This document shows, in pieces, positions 16,578 to 24,285 of a stretch of DNA of 64,000 nt. This stretch comes from Muriicola sp. Z0-33. GTDB taxonomy: Bacteria; Bacteroidota; Bacteroidia; Flavobacteriales; Flavobacteriaceae. Each line of letters opens with the position of its first letter. Positions within the stretch are counted from its first letter, which is position 1. The translations under genes were made by a program, and so were the position numbers. Location: the NCBI RefSeq assembly GCF_026126425.1, contig NZ_JAFMPW010000015.1, positions 1 to 64,000 of the forward strand, written 5' to 3'. Under the pieces are notes generated by a model. It had not been told where the DNA came from, made no database searches, and saw only the letters and a program-made list of their open reading frames with translations.

Positions 16578-17867
16578 TCAGTCATCCACCGCCGCAAAAA
16601 CCATTTGTCTGAATTTCCAGCCGGTGGCATCATTAGTTGTTTGCTGTGTTTGCTTCATTAGTACGCCAATGATTTGTTCCTGGGGGTCCGCAAAATACTG
16701 TGTATTAAAATAACCTCCCCAATCAAAGGTTCCCGTACTGCCCTGACCACCCATATCCTGACCTATTGGAGTTACTACCCCAAATGCAAGGCCGTAATGT
16801 TTTGGTCCGTTTCCCCAAATATCACCAATTTGGTTGCCCATAATACTCTGAACAGTAGTTCTGCTTAGGATTCTGACCCCATTTAGCTCTCCTCCATTGA
16901 GATACATTTGTAGAAATGTAGCATAATCTTTTGCGGTACTTGAGAGTCCGGCACCCCCGGAGAAAAATCTTTTAGCCCCTTTTATCGGGTAATCAGTGTC
17001 ATAAAAAGTTACCGGGTATTTTTTCCATTTCCCTGAATCAAAATGCTGCACAGTAACCAGACGAGAGTGTTTTTCTTCAGGCAGGTAGAACCAGGTATCG
17101 TCCATTCCTAATGGATCAAATAGTCGGGTTCTAAGAAAGTCATCAAAGGGCATCCCGGATACCACTTCAATAAAATATCCCAGTACGTCCAAACCTTCAC
17201 TATAGGTAAATTTTTCGCCTGGAGTGTGGTGCAACGGGAGCCCCGCCAATTTCTTAACACTTTCACCAATTGAGATATTTTCTGTGGTAAACAGGTCTGT
17301 TATACCAGCTTTTTGATATATTTTTTTAAACCTGGGATCGCCATCAATTACACCATAACCAATACCGGAAGTATGAGAAATAAGATGTCTTATAGTAATC
17401 TCTTTTTCAGAAGGAACTGTGGTATAACTAGAATCTGCCTCATTAAAGGTATCCAGGACCTGTGCCTCTTTAAATTCCGGAATATATTTAGATATGGGAT
17501 CATCCAGGCCAAACCTTCCTTCTTCCCAGAGCATCATGACAGCGGTTGATGTTATGGCTTTGGTCTGAGAGGCAATTCTGAATATATCGTCTTTCGCTAG
17601 AGCACGCTTTGAAGTATTATCTGCCATGCCATATGTATTGTGAAAGACAATTTTACCATTTCTGGCAATCAGGGCAACCGCACCCGGTATATTATCCTCT
17701 TTTACCGCAGCCTCGAGCATGGCATCTATTTTGGCAAGCCGCTCTTCGGACATGGCAACTGCAGATGCACTATCAGCAGTCAGGGGCGTAGATTTTTGGA
17801 TCGATTTGGTCTGTGCTCCTGCAAAGGCAGTAAAGCATAAGAATAGAATAAATGAAATTTTTCTCAT
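16578..17867 (-). CDS. Exported serine hydrolase, class C beta-lactamase-like
   Basis: 429 residues from ATG 17867 (MRKISFILFLCFTAFAGAQ, a signal peptide); a longer frame to 18011 would run into the preceding M28 gene. Catalytic SQTK (Ser100, Lys103) is clear. The second motif is YSE (Tyr222-Glu224) where class C beta-lactamases have YxN; the third region is GSTGTFDWGG. These features suit EstB/Pab87-type esterases or D-aminopeptidases more than true beta-lactamases. Ten bases after the M28 gene, so co-transcribed. Confidence 0.85.
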   Translation of the reverse strand: MRKISFILFLCFTAFAGAQTKSIQKSTPLTADSASAVAMSEERLAKIDAMLEAAVKEDNIPGAVALIARNGKIVFHNTYGMADNTSKRALAKDDIFRIASQTKAITSTAVMMLWEEGRFGLDDPISKYIPEFKEAQVLDTFNEADSSYTTVPSEKEITIRHLISHTSGIGYGVIDGDPRFKKIYQKAGITDLFTTENISIGESVKKLAGLPLHHTPGEKFTYSEGLDVLGYFIEVVSGMPFDDFLRTRLFDPLGMDDTWFYLPEEKHSRLVTVQHFDSGKWKKYPVTFYDTDYPIKGAKRFFSGGAGLSSTAKDYATFLQMYLNGGELNGVRILSRTTVQSIMGNQIGDIWGNGPKHYGLAFGVVTPIGQDMGGQGSTGTFDWGGYFNTQYFADPQEQIIGVLMKQTQQTTNDATGWKFRQMVFAAVDD

Positions 17868-17877
17868 ATCTCTTGAT

Positions 17878-19431
17878 TTAGTTTTGGCCGCCACTTCTGT
17901 TTGGAGATCTGGTGGATGGCCAGGTACGTTGATTTCCGGTTCGTGTATCCAGGGGTAGACTAGCCTTCTCTCTTGATGTCTTTTCAGGATCCTCACTTGC
18001 CATATAGGCAAGGATGGCTGTTAGAATAGCGTTGTTCCTCACATCATCAAAAACAATTTTATCGTAGGTGTCCAGATTGGTATGCCAGGTATAGCTCCCA
18101 TAACTCCAGCTAAGCGAACTTAACGAAAACGCAGGTGCGCCGGCTGCTACGAAGGAAGCATAGTCAGATCCCCCTCCTCCGGGGGTTCCTGGAAAAGTAG
18201 TGGTAATATGTTCCGTAATTTTGTCAGGCACCGCCTCGAGCCAGCTACCCAGGTAGTCATAAGCATGTAAAAACCCTTGTCCGGACAGGCGCACCACGCG
18301 CCCTGTTCCATTATCCTGATTAAACAATGCTTGCAGGCCTTTAACTACCTCGGGACGATCTTCCACAAATGCTCTGGAGCCATTTAACCCCTGTTCTTCA
18401 CTGCCCCAATGCCCAATTATTATGGTTCTTTTAGGATTGGGATATACCTTTTTCAAAATACGGGCAGCTTCCATCATCGTAATTGTTCCTGTGCCGTTAT
18501 CTGTAGCTCCTGTAGCGCCATCCCATGAATCGAAATGTGCAGATAAAACAACATATTCATCCGGGAGCTCGGTGCCGGGGATGGTAGCAATGGTATTAAA
18601 GGTAGGGACAACACCCAGTTCTTTGGATAATGCTACTACTTTAATTCTTGGCCTATTATTGTGTTCCGCCAATCTGTACAACATCCCGTAATCTTCCAAA
18701 GAGAGGTCCACCACAGGTATTTTTTTAGTTTCGGCGCTAAATATTTTATTGGCCCCGAACCCATTAGACCATCTGGATTGGATTATGCCGGCTGCACCGG
18801 CTTTTTCAAAAGCACTTTTAATATTTCTGGATGTATACCCTGTATTGCGGATACGTTGCCGCCATTCGTCCGCATGTTTTGCTCGGTCTGACTTCATTTT
18901 TTCAAATGAGGTTTTGGTAGCAAATTCCTCCCAGTTGTAGTCTGGTCTGCCTGTAAGTTGAAGCATAGAAACCATAACAAACTTGCCTTTGACATTAGGC
19001 AGCCATTTTGAGAAGGCCAATGAATCTTCTACTTCAGGGATGATGACTACTTCGGCGGTTATTCCTTCTGGTGGAGTACTTGGGTTCCAGGCCAGTTGGG
19101 TGCCACTTAGACTAACATTGCGCGGAGCCACCAGATCTATATGCGTTATGCCGCGCTCCCATCCCCTCCAGGTACCCCATTCTTCCATTTTGGCGTTTAT
19201 GCCCCATTTTTTATAGGTAGCAATGGCCCATTCATGAGCATTTTTCATTTGAGGTGTGCCTACCAGGCGTGGTCCTATACCATCCAAAAGTTCGTGGGCC
19301 AGTAGTTCTAGTTGGGAATTTTCTGTGGCTTCTTTGACAATTTGATCTGCCACTTCTTTATGGCTTTGTGCATTGCTCAAAAAACTGCTTAGACATAGTG
19401 CTAAAGCTATTGCACTAAATGCATTTCTCAT
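17878..19431 (-). CDS. Secreted M28 peptidase, carboxypeptidase Q-like
   Basis: 517 residues with signal peptide (AIALALCLSSFLSNAQ). An inserted PA-type domain (about 120-270) precedes the zinc site: His299 (SAHFDSWDG), Asp311 (TDNGTG), Glu345/346 (GSEEQG), Asp373 (NQDNGTG) and His450 (TWHTNLDTYDK). This is the plasma glutamate carboxypeptidase/CPQ arrangement; such enzymes release amino acids from dipeptides. The C-terminal 25 residues are basic and Ser/Thr-rich. First gene of the exported hydrolase run; TATATTCG at 19460-19467 on its strand is a possible -7 box. Confidence 0.88.
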   Translation of the reverse strand: MRNAFSAIALALCLSSFLSNAQSHKEVADQIVKEATENSQLELLAHELLDGIGPRLVGTPQMKNAHEWAIATYKKWGINAKMEEWGTWRGWERGITHIDLVAPRNVSLSGTQLAWNPSTPPEGITAEVVIIPEVEDSLAFSKWLPNVKGKFVMVSMLQLTGRPDYNWEEFATKTSFEKMKSDRAKHADEWRQRIRNTGYTSRNIKSAFEKAGAAGIIQSRWSNGFGANKIFSAETKKIPVVDLSLEDYGMLYRLAEHNNRPRIKVVALSKELGVVPTFNTIATIPGTELPDEYVVLSAHFDSWDGATGATDNGTGTITMMEAARILKKVYPNPKRTIIIGHWGSEEQGLNGSRAFVEDRPEVVKGLQALFNQDNGTGRVVRLSGQGFLHAYDYLGSWLEAVPDKITEHITTTFPGTPGGGGSDYASFVAAGAPAFSLSSLSWSYGSYTWHTNLDTYDKIVFDDVRNNAILTAILAYMASEDPEKTSREKASLPLDTRTGNQRTWPSTRSPNRSGGQN

Positions 19432-19503
19432 TCTATTTCTTGTTATTTAATTAGCCTAACGAATATATGTTTTTTAACCTTGCCTTGAAAGTTGTTTTAA
19501 GAA

Positions 19504-20061
19504 CTAAAGGGGGCTTGGTGGCTGTGATTCAAAATCTTCTTTTAAAATGGCAAACTCATAATTATCGGACCATCCCGACTGTAGGGGGAGTACTTTCCGT
19601 TTCCTGCCTTCGCGTTGCATTCCAAGTTTTTCAAGGACCCTGATAGATGCCAGATTATCTACCGCACAGCCCGCTTCTATCCTGTGTAAATTAAGTTCTT
19701 CAAAGCAATATTTAATCAACCCTAATGCCGCTTCGGTAGCATACCCTTTTCCCCAGTACCTGGGAAGAATACTATAATGCAAGGTGGCAAGTCTGTAGCG
19801 CGGTGGGGCAAGAGAAAAGCCTAGCTCCCCCATAAAGGTATTAGTGTGCTGGTCTCTGATGGTCCATGAAAAATCGGTTTTGTTATTATCATCGGTTTCT
19901 TCCAAAAGGGGCGCTATTACTTTTCGTGTAATATCGATGTCCATAGGGATGCCAATAGTATTAAATTTTGCCACCTCTTCGTTAGAATGCAATAAGTACA
20001 TATCATGGAGATCATCTTGGCTAAGGGTTAATAGATTAAGGCGCTCAGTTTTTATTATCAT
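19504..20061 (-). CDS. RimJ/RimL-type GNAT acetyltransferase
   Basis: 185 residues from ATG 20061 (MIIKTERLNLLTL); the longer frame adds a hydrophobic N terminus foreign to the family. Acetyl-CoA site RYWGKGYATEAALGLIKYCFEE and the C-terminal HRIEAGCAVDNLASIRVLEKLGM are typical of the RimJ/RimL branch, which acetylates protein N termini or small amines. Target unknown. Divergent from ssb. Confidence 0.85.
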   Translation of the reverse strand: MIIKTERLNLLTLSQDDLHDMYLLHSNEEVAKFNTIGIPMDIDITRKVIAPLLEETDDNNKTDFSWTIRDQHTNTFMGELGFSLAPPRYRLATLHYSILPRYWGKGYATEAALGLIKYCFEELNLHRIEAGCAVDNLASIRVLEKLGMQREGRKRKVLPLQSGWSDNYEFAILKEDFESQPPSPL

Positions 20062-20291
20062 GCCATAATTTAATGATTTATTTGAACCGATTTCTTTTAT
20101 TAAAATAAGTCGGAATTCCTTCTTTTTGACTTTGCATTTAAGTAATTGATATACAACAATATAAACACATACAAATGACAACAAACGTTTACAAGCGAAA
20201 ATAAATACTTCCTAACCGAGTAGGGTGTTATCCTCAGATTATGTTTGCAGTGTCGGTGGATGGTCTGCCGATAGTATTAACTGTTTAACGC

Positions 20292-20309
20292 GCCAGTTTA
20301 TCTACTGGC
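20292..20309 (+). promoter_or_regulatory. Perfect 6-bp hairpin in the ssb leader
   Basis: GCCAGT, loop TTATCT, ACTGGC, ending 15 bases before the ssb start codon. No T-tract follows, so it is not a terminator; it could affect translation or bind a protein. Confidence 0.4.
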
Positions 20310-20324
20310 ATTAAAATTAAAATT

Positions 20325-20657
20325 ATGAACGCACTTAGAAACAAAGTACAGTTGATTGGACATTTGGGGCAAGACCCTGAGATTGTAAACCTTGAAAGTG
20401 GTAGTAAATTGGCCAAATTTTCCATTGCAACCAATGAAACCTATCGCAACGCCAAAGGAGAAAAAATTGAGGATACCCAGTGGCACAATGTAGTGGCATG
20501 GGGAAAAACAGCAGAAATTATTGAAAACTATCTGGCTAAGGGAAAGGAAGTTGCTGTGGAAGGAAAGCTAATTCATCGCTCATATGAGACAAAAGAAGGT
20601 GAAAAGAGGTATGTTACAGAGGTTAAATGCAACGAACTTTTGATGTTGGGTAAATGA
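20325..20657 (+). CDS. ssb: Single-stranded DNA-binding protein, short form
   Basis: 110 residues, essentially one OB fold: MNALRNKVQLIGHLGQDPEI at the start, FSIATNETYRNAKGEK, TQWHNVVAWGKTAEI, YLAKGKEVAVEGKL and a last strand ending LLMLGK. The flexible linker and acidic DDDIPF-type tip that recruits repair and replication partners in standard SSB are absent. Flavobacteria commonly carry a longer SSB elsewhere; this is probably the accessory form. A terminator follows at once. Confidence 0.92.
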   Translation: MNALRNKVQLIGHLGQDPEIVNLESGSKLAKFSIATNETYRNAKGEKIEDTQWHNVVAWGKTAEIIENYLAKGKEVAVEGKLIHRSYETKEGEKRYVTEVKCNELLMLGK

Positions 20658-20677
20658 TATAAAACCACTATTTAACG

Positions 20678-20703
20678 AAAAAGGGGGCTTTTTGCCCCTT
20701 TTT
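20678..20703 (+). terminator. Rho-independent terminator after ssb
   Basis: AAAAAGGGGGC, loop of Ts, GCCCCTTTTT; G/C stem flanked by A and T runs, 20 bases past the ssb stop. Confidence 0.85.
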
Positions 20704-20763
20704 CTATGAATTCTTATCTGCTCTTATTAACTTATATAAGCATTAAATAGGGTTATGTCCCAT

Positions 20764-20771
20764 TATTTTTG
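20764..20771 (+). promoter_or_regulatory. Candidate -7 box
   Basis: TATTTTTG fits TAnnTTTG and lies 18 bases before the start at 20790. No TTTG -33 element found. Confidence 0.4.
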
Positions 20772-20789
20772 TGCGTTAAACCTCATAAA

Positions 20790-21203
20790 ATGAGCAATAT
20801 AGCTAAAATAGGACTGTTTATATTTACAGCGGCATTTTGTTGCCAGGGGTTACTATATGCACAAGAGAAGGATGAAAAACAAAGAGCCCTGACCTTTTTT
20901 ATGGAAAAAGCGCTGGAGGACGCTATTTATGAACAAAACATTCAAATGCAATTTGCAGAGGATGAAGTAGATTTCTGGAAAGACCAAAGAAACTTTGAAC
21001 GCGCTCTTAAGAAGAAAAGCTACACTGCCTATCAGGTTTACGTAAATACAAAATTAGAAGCCTATGATAGCCATAGACTGGAATGCAAAACACCACAAAA
21101 TCACAGTCTGCACTATCTAAAGCAAGGTGCTTTTTATTCCAAACACGGGAAAAGGGTTAAAATTACTGACAATATCACTGCACAACATACGAAAAGTCAT
21201 TAA
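20790..21203 (+). CDS. Secreted protein of unknown function
   Basis: 137 residues from ATG 20790, giving a signal peptide (KIGLFIFTAAFCCQGLLYAQ). The mature part is charged and helical (EKALEDAIYEQNIQMQFAED, RNFERALKKKSYTAYQVYVN) with a basic His-rich tail. No recognised domain. Likely a single-gene unit. Confidence 0.55.
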   Translation: MSNIAKIGLFIFTAAFCCQGLLYAQEKDEKQRALTFFMEKALEDAIYEQNIQMQFAEDEVDFWKDQRNFERALKKKSYTAYQVYVNTKLEAYDSHRLECKTPQNHSLHYLKQGAFYSKHGKRVKITDNITAQHTKSH

Positions 21204-21244
21204 GTTAAATCCGTATACTTTGGCAGCTACTCCAAATATTCGTC

Positions 21245-22240
21245 TTACCTCGCTAAAATAATCAGTGCCAACCCCAGGATATACACCAACAGCATTATAT
21301 TGAGTAGCCTAGGCACTCCTTTTGGAGCTCCTTTAAATTCTTTCCATACATATATTCCCCAGAGGGCTGCAACTACGGTTGCACCCTGACCCAGACCATA
21401 AGAGATGGCCGGTCCGGCTTTGTCCGAAGCCAGTATGCTGAAAGACATCCCAATACACCAGATAATACCACCCAAAATTCCCATTAGATGGTTCTTTGAA
21501 CCTCCTTTAAAATAATCTCCAAAACTTACTGGAGGACCATCAAAAGGTTTTCTCATGAGGACCGTATTAAACAAAAAATTACTGGCCAATATTCCCAGAG
21601 CAAATATGAATACTGCCGTATATGGACTTAATTTACCATCAATAGGGATGGTAAAATCAGGAAACATGGAATTAGCCACATATTTATAAAATAACCCCAT
21701 TAAACAACCGGCAACAATCGCCAGTACGAGTCCTTTTGTCGGGACTTTATTCTGACTGGCAGATAATTTCTTATAGGCGTTCGCATTTAGTACCATGGCC
21801 AATACAATTAGAGCAACCCCTCCAAAAAGCAAACCGGAATTGCCTACGGGTGCATCAATATAATTTACAATTACCCCTATCACCAAGGCCAATCCAATAC
21901 CCACCGGAAATGCTACAGACATCCCTGCCAGGGTAATGGCAGCTACCAAAAGTATATTGGCTCCATTAAAAAGTACCCCTCCTAAAAAGGCCGAACCTAA
22001 ATTGGCATTACTGCCCTGGGCAAGATCTTCTAAAAAAGGACGTCCGCCATCGCCCATACTTCCGGCAGAAAAGGCCAAAAGCAATGAAAAAATGACAATT
22101 CCAATTACATAATCCCAGTAAAAAAGTTCGAACCGCCAGGTAGAGGAAGCCAGTTTTTGGGTGTTTGCCCAGGAGCCCCAGGCCATCATTGTGATAATAC
22201 AGAAAATTACAGCAATGGGGTAAGATTCAATAATAAACAT
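21245..22240 (-). CDS. GRP-family sugar transporter, probably ribose
   Basis: 331 residues with about ten transmembrane helices from the first residues on. The start (AVIFCIITMMAWGSWANTQK) and SYGLGQGATVVAALWGIYVWKEF near the end mark the glucose/ribose porter (GRP) family of the DMT superfamily. It lies 11 bases after a ribokinase gene and downstream of a nucleoside hydrolase, so ribose released from nucleosides is the best guess for the substrate (inference from context). Confidence 0.85.
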   Translation of the reverse strand: MFIIESYPIAVIFCIITMMAWGSWANTQKLASSTWRFELFYWDYVIGIVIFSLLLAFSAGSMGDGGRPFLEDLAQGSNANLGSAFLGGVLFNGANILLVAAITLAGMSVAFPVGIGLALVIGVIVNYIDAPVGNSGLLFGGVALIVLAMVLNANAYKKLSASQNKVPTKGLVLAIVAGCLMGLFYKYVANSMFPDFTIPIDGKLSPYTAVFIFALGILASNFLFNTVLMRKPFDGPPVSFGDYFKGGSKNHLMGILGGIIWCIGMSFSILASDKAGPAISYGLGQGATVVAALWGIYVWKEFKGAPKGVPRLLNIMLLVYILGLALIILAR

Positions 22241-22251
22241 AGGTATATGAG

Positions 22252-23151
22252 TTAGTTAATTTCACTTTTAAAAGGGGCCGATGCCTGGGCTCCCATTTTA
22301 GTAACAGAAACGGCTGCTGCCTTATTGGCCTGTTCAATACTTTCTTTCCATCCCTGTCCTTCTGCCAGAAATACGGCAAGGGTGCCATTAAAGACATCAC
22401 CGGCGGCCGTAGTATCTACTGCGGTTACCTTAGGAGGTTTTATCAGCATTTTTTGGGTTTTATTCATAAAGAAAGCTCCCCGGCTGCCCATGGTAATAAT
22501 TACATTTTGCACTCCTTTGTCAAAGAAACCTTCACAAGCCATTGCCGCACTTTCCTCGTCGTTAACTTCTATTCCGGTAAGCAGTTTAGACTCCGTTTCG
22601 TTAGGTGTGATAAGAAATAGTCCGTCAAGAATGGCATCCGACAGGGGTTGGGCAGGAGCCGGATTCACTATAAAACGCTGGCCAGAGTTTTTACAGATAT
22701 TTGCCAATTGCGATACAACTTCCATAGGGGTCTCTAATTGTGTAAGTAAAACCTCAGCAGAATTCAGGAGCTCTTTATGCTCCAGGATATGGCTTTCAGA
22801 TAAGAGATTATTAGCGCCGGATGCGACTACGATTTCGTTTTCGCCTTCTTTGTTAACGGTAATCAGGGCAACTCCGGACGGTGTTCCTTCTGCTTTCAAA
22901 CAACCTTCTACATTTATGCCTTCCTTCTTGTAGCCTTTAAGGGCGTTTTGGCCAAAAATATCGTCTCCCACACAGCAAATAAAACTTACATCTCCGCCCA
23001 TACGGGCTGCAGCCACAGCCTGGTTGGCCCCCTTTCCTCCAGGAAACATAAAAAAATCACCTCCTAATATGGTCTCGCCAGGTTCTGGAAATCTTGGGGT
23101 TTTCACCACCATATCTGTATTGGAACTACCGACTACTAATATTTTTGTCAT
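22252..23151 (-). CDS. rbsK: Ribokinase
   Basis: 299 residues, PfkB family. Phosphorylates D-ribose to ribose 5-phosphate. Visible: VGSSNTDMVVKTPRFPEPGETILG and FPGGKGANQAVAAARMGG (substrate-binding GGKGANQA), then the C-terminal DTTAAGDVFNGTLAVFLAEG with the catalytic Asp and anion hole. NPAPA and TPNETE are ribokinase-type. Four bases after the nucleoside hydrolase and 11 before the transporter. Confidence 0.94.
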   Translation of the reverse strand: MTKILVVGSSNTDMVVKTPRFPEPGETILGGDFFMFPGGKGANQAVAAARMGGDVSFICCVGDDIFGQNALKGYKKEGINVEGCLKAEGTPSGVALITVNKEGENEIVVASGANNLLSESHILEHKELLNSAEVLLTQLETPMEVVSQLANICKNSGQRFIVNPAPAQPLSDAILDGLFLITPNETESKLLTGIEVNDEESAAMACEGFFDKGVQNVIITMGSRGAFFMNKTQKMLIKPPKVTAVDTTAAGDVFNGTLAVFLAEGQGWKESIEQANKAAAVSVTKMGAQASAPFKSEIN

Positions 23152-23155
23152 TGTT

Positions 23156-24214
23156 TTAGGGATTTGAAACCAGGATAGGATTTTTCATCGTATTATAAAA
23201 ATCGGTCAACAGCGCCTCTTTATCAAAATTCTCCCATAGCGTTATTTTTCTATTATTATCCGGACGTTCTACCCATGCATTGTCTATTAGAATTGGCGCC
23301 GGTATTTCCTTTTGCTCTCCCCAATTACTATTCTTTAAAATGGCAACGGCAACCATGTCAAACAAGGGGCGCGTCTTCTTATCACCCGGATGTTCTACAT
23401 GATCAAATATATGTTGAAAAAGGCTAACGGAATAGTCTCCGAAGTTGGCGAATTCTCCTCCATGCCTACCTTTAATAGGCATTTTAGCTATAGGTCCCAG
23501 GCCTGGCATTTTTTGGTTGATTTCGTCCTGGGTAACGCTCACAGCATCTGTTCCAGAAGGATCTCCGTAGCGGACGGTAACCATTTCAAAAGGGATACTG
23601 CTATTGAGAACGTAATTCATGGCAATGGTATCATTGTCCTGATTATACTCTCCTGGTTGCGGATAGTTAGATCCAAGCCAAACAATTTTTGTGCGCTCAG
23701 CAAACCCCGGATCTTTTTTAAGGGCCAGAGCAATGTTAGTTAGTTTGCCGACAGCTACTATTATTACAGCGTCTTTTTTGGTGGTTTCTATAAGAAAATC
23801 AACCCCATCTTGCCCGTCATAGTCTTCGGGATTAAAATCTTCTGAAATTTCCTGATAGTTGCCATTGGCACCTTTTAAAAGAGGGATATCTCCTTTTAGA
23901 TTGGAGAGCTGTAATACCCTTTCTGCCTCGTCAAAATGCCCTTGTATTTCCCCTCCGTTATAGGTGGCATTTACTGTTATTCCGGGAACTTCAAAAGTGT
24001 CTCCATTGAACAAAAGATAGGCCAGGGCATGTTGATCGTCTAATTCGTTATTGGCATCAGTGTCAAAAATCACCTTAATTTTATGGGTCTGTACAGCAGT
24101 GATAGTTGCTTCTTTTTTATCCGGCTTTTTTTCTGCACAATTGGTGCAAAATAATACAGCTATTAGGGCATACGTCAGCGAAGACCATCTTGCGACAGAA
24201 ATTGAAGGGATCAT
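23156..24214 (-). CDS. Nucleoside hydrolase, lipoprotein
   Basis: 352 residues from ATG 24214, chosen because it precedes a lipoprotein signal (YALIAVLFCTNC). Inosine/uridine-preferring nucleoside hydrolase family: the Ca-binding N-terminal FDTDANNELDDQHAL (DxDxxxDD), VGKLTNIALALKKDP, and a last acidic/His cluster (PLFDMVAVAIL) are visible. It cleaves nucleosides to base plus ribose; the lipid anchor places it outside the cytoplasm. With ribokinase and a GRP transporter downstream it heads a nucleoside-ribose use operon. Confidence 0.9.
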   Translation of the reverse strand: MIPSISVARWSSLTYALIAVLFCTNCAEKKPDKKEATITAVQTHKIKVIFDTDANNELDDQHALAYLLFNGDTFEVPGITVNATYNGGEIQGHFDEAERVLQLSNLKGDIPLLKGANGNYQEISEDFNPEDYDGQDGVDFLIETTKKDAVIIVAVGKLTNIALALKKDPGFAERTKIVWLGSNYPQPGEYNQDNDTIAMNYVLNSSIPFEMVTVRYGDPSGTDAVSVTQDEINQKMPGLGPIAKMPIKGRHGGEFANFGDYSVSLFQHIFDHVEHPGDKKTRPLFDMVAVAILKNSNWGEQKEIPAPILIDNAWVERPDNNRKITLWENFDKEALLTDFYNTMKNPILVSNP

Positions 24215-24285
24215 ATTTGGCAGATTATTTTGTGATTGCTGAATATACAAAAAATTTGATGTTGAAAGATGCCATTTACCGGGAC

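Noticed and set aside
22325-22933. 202-codon plus-strand ORF opposite ribokinase
   Set aside because: Antisense shadow of a clear ribokinase gene with no recognisable motifs of its own.
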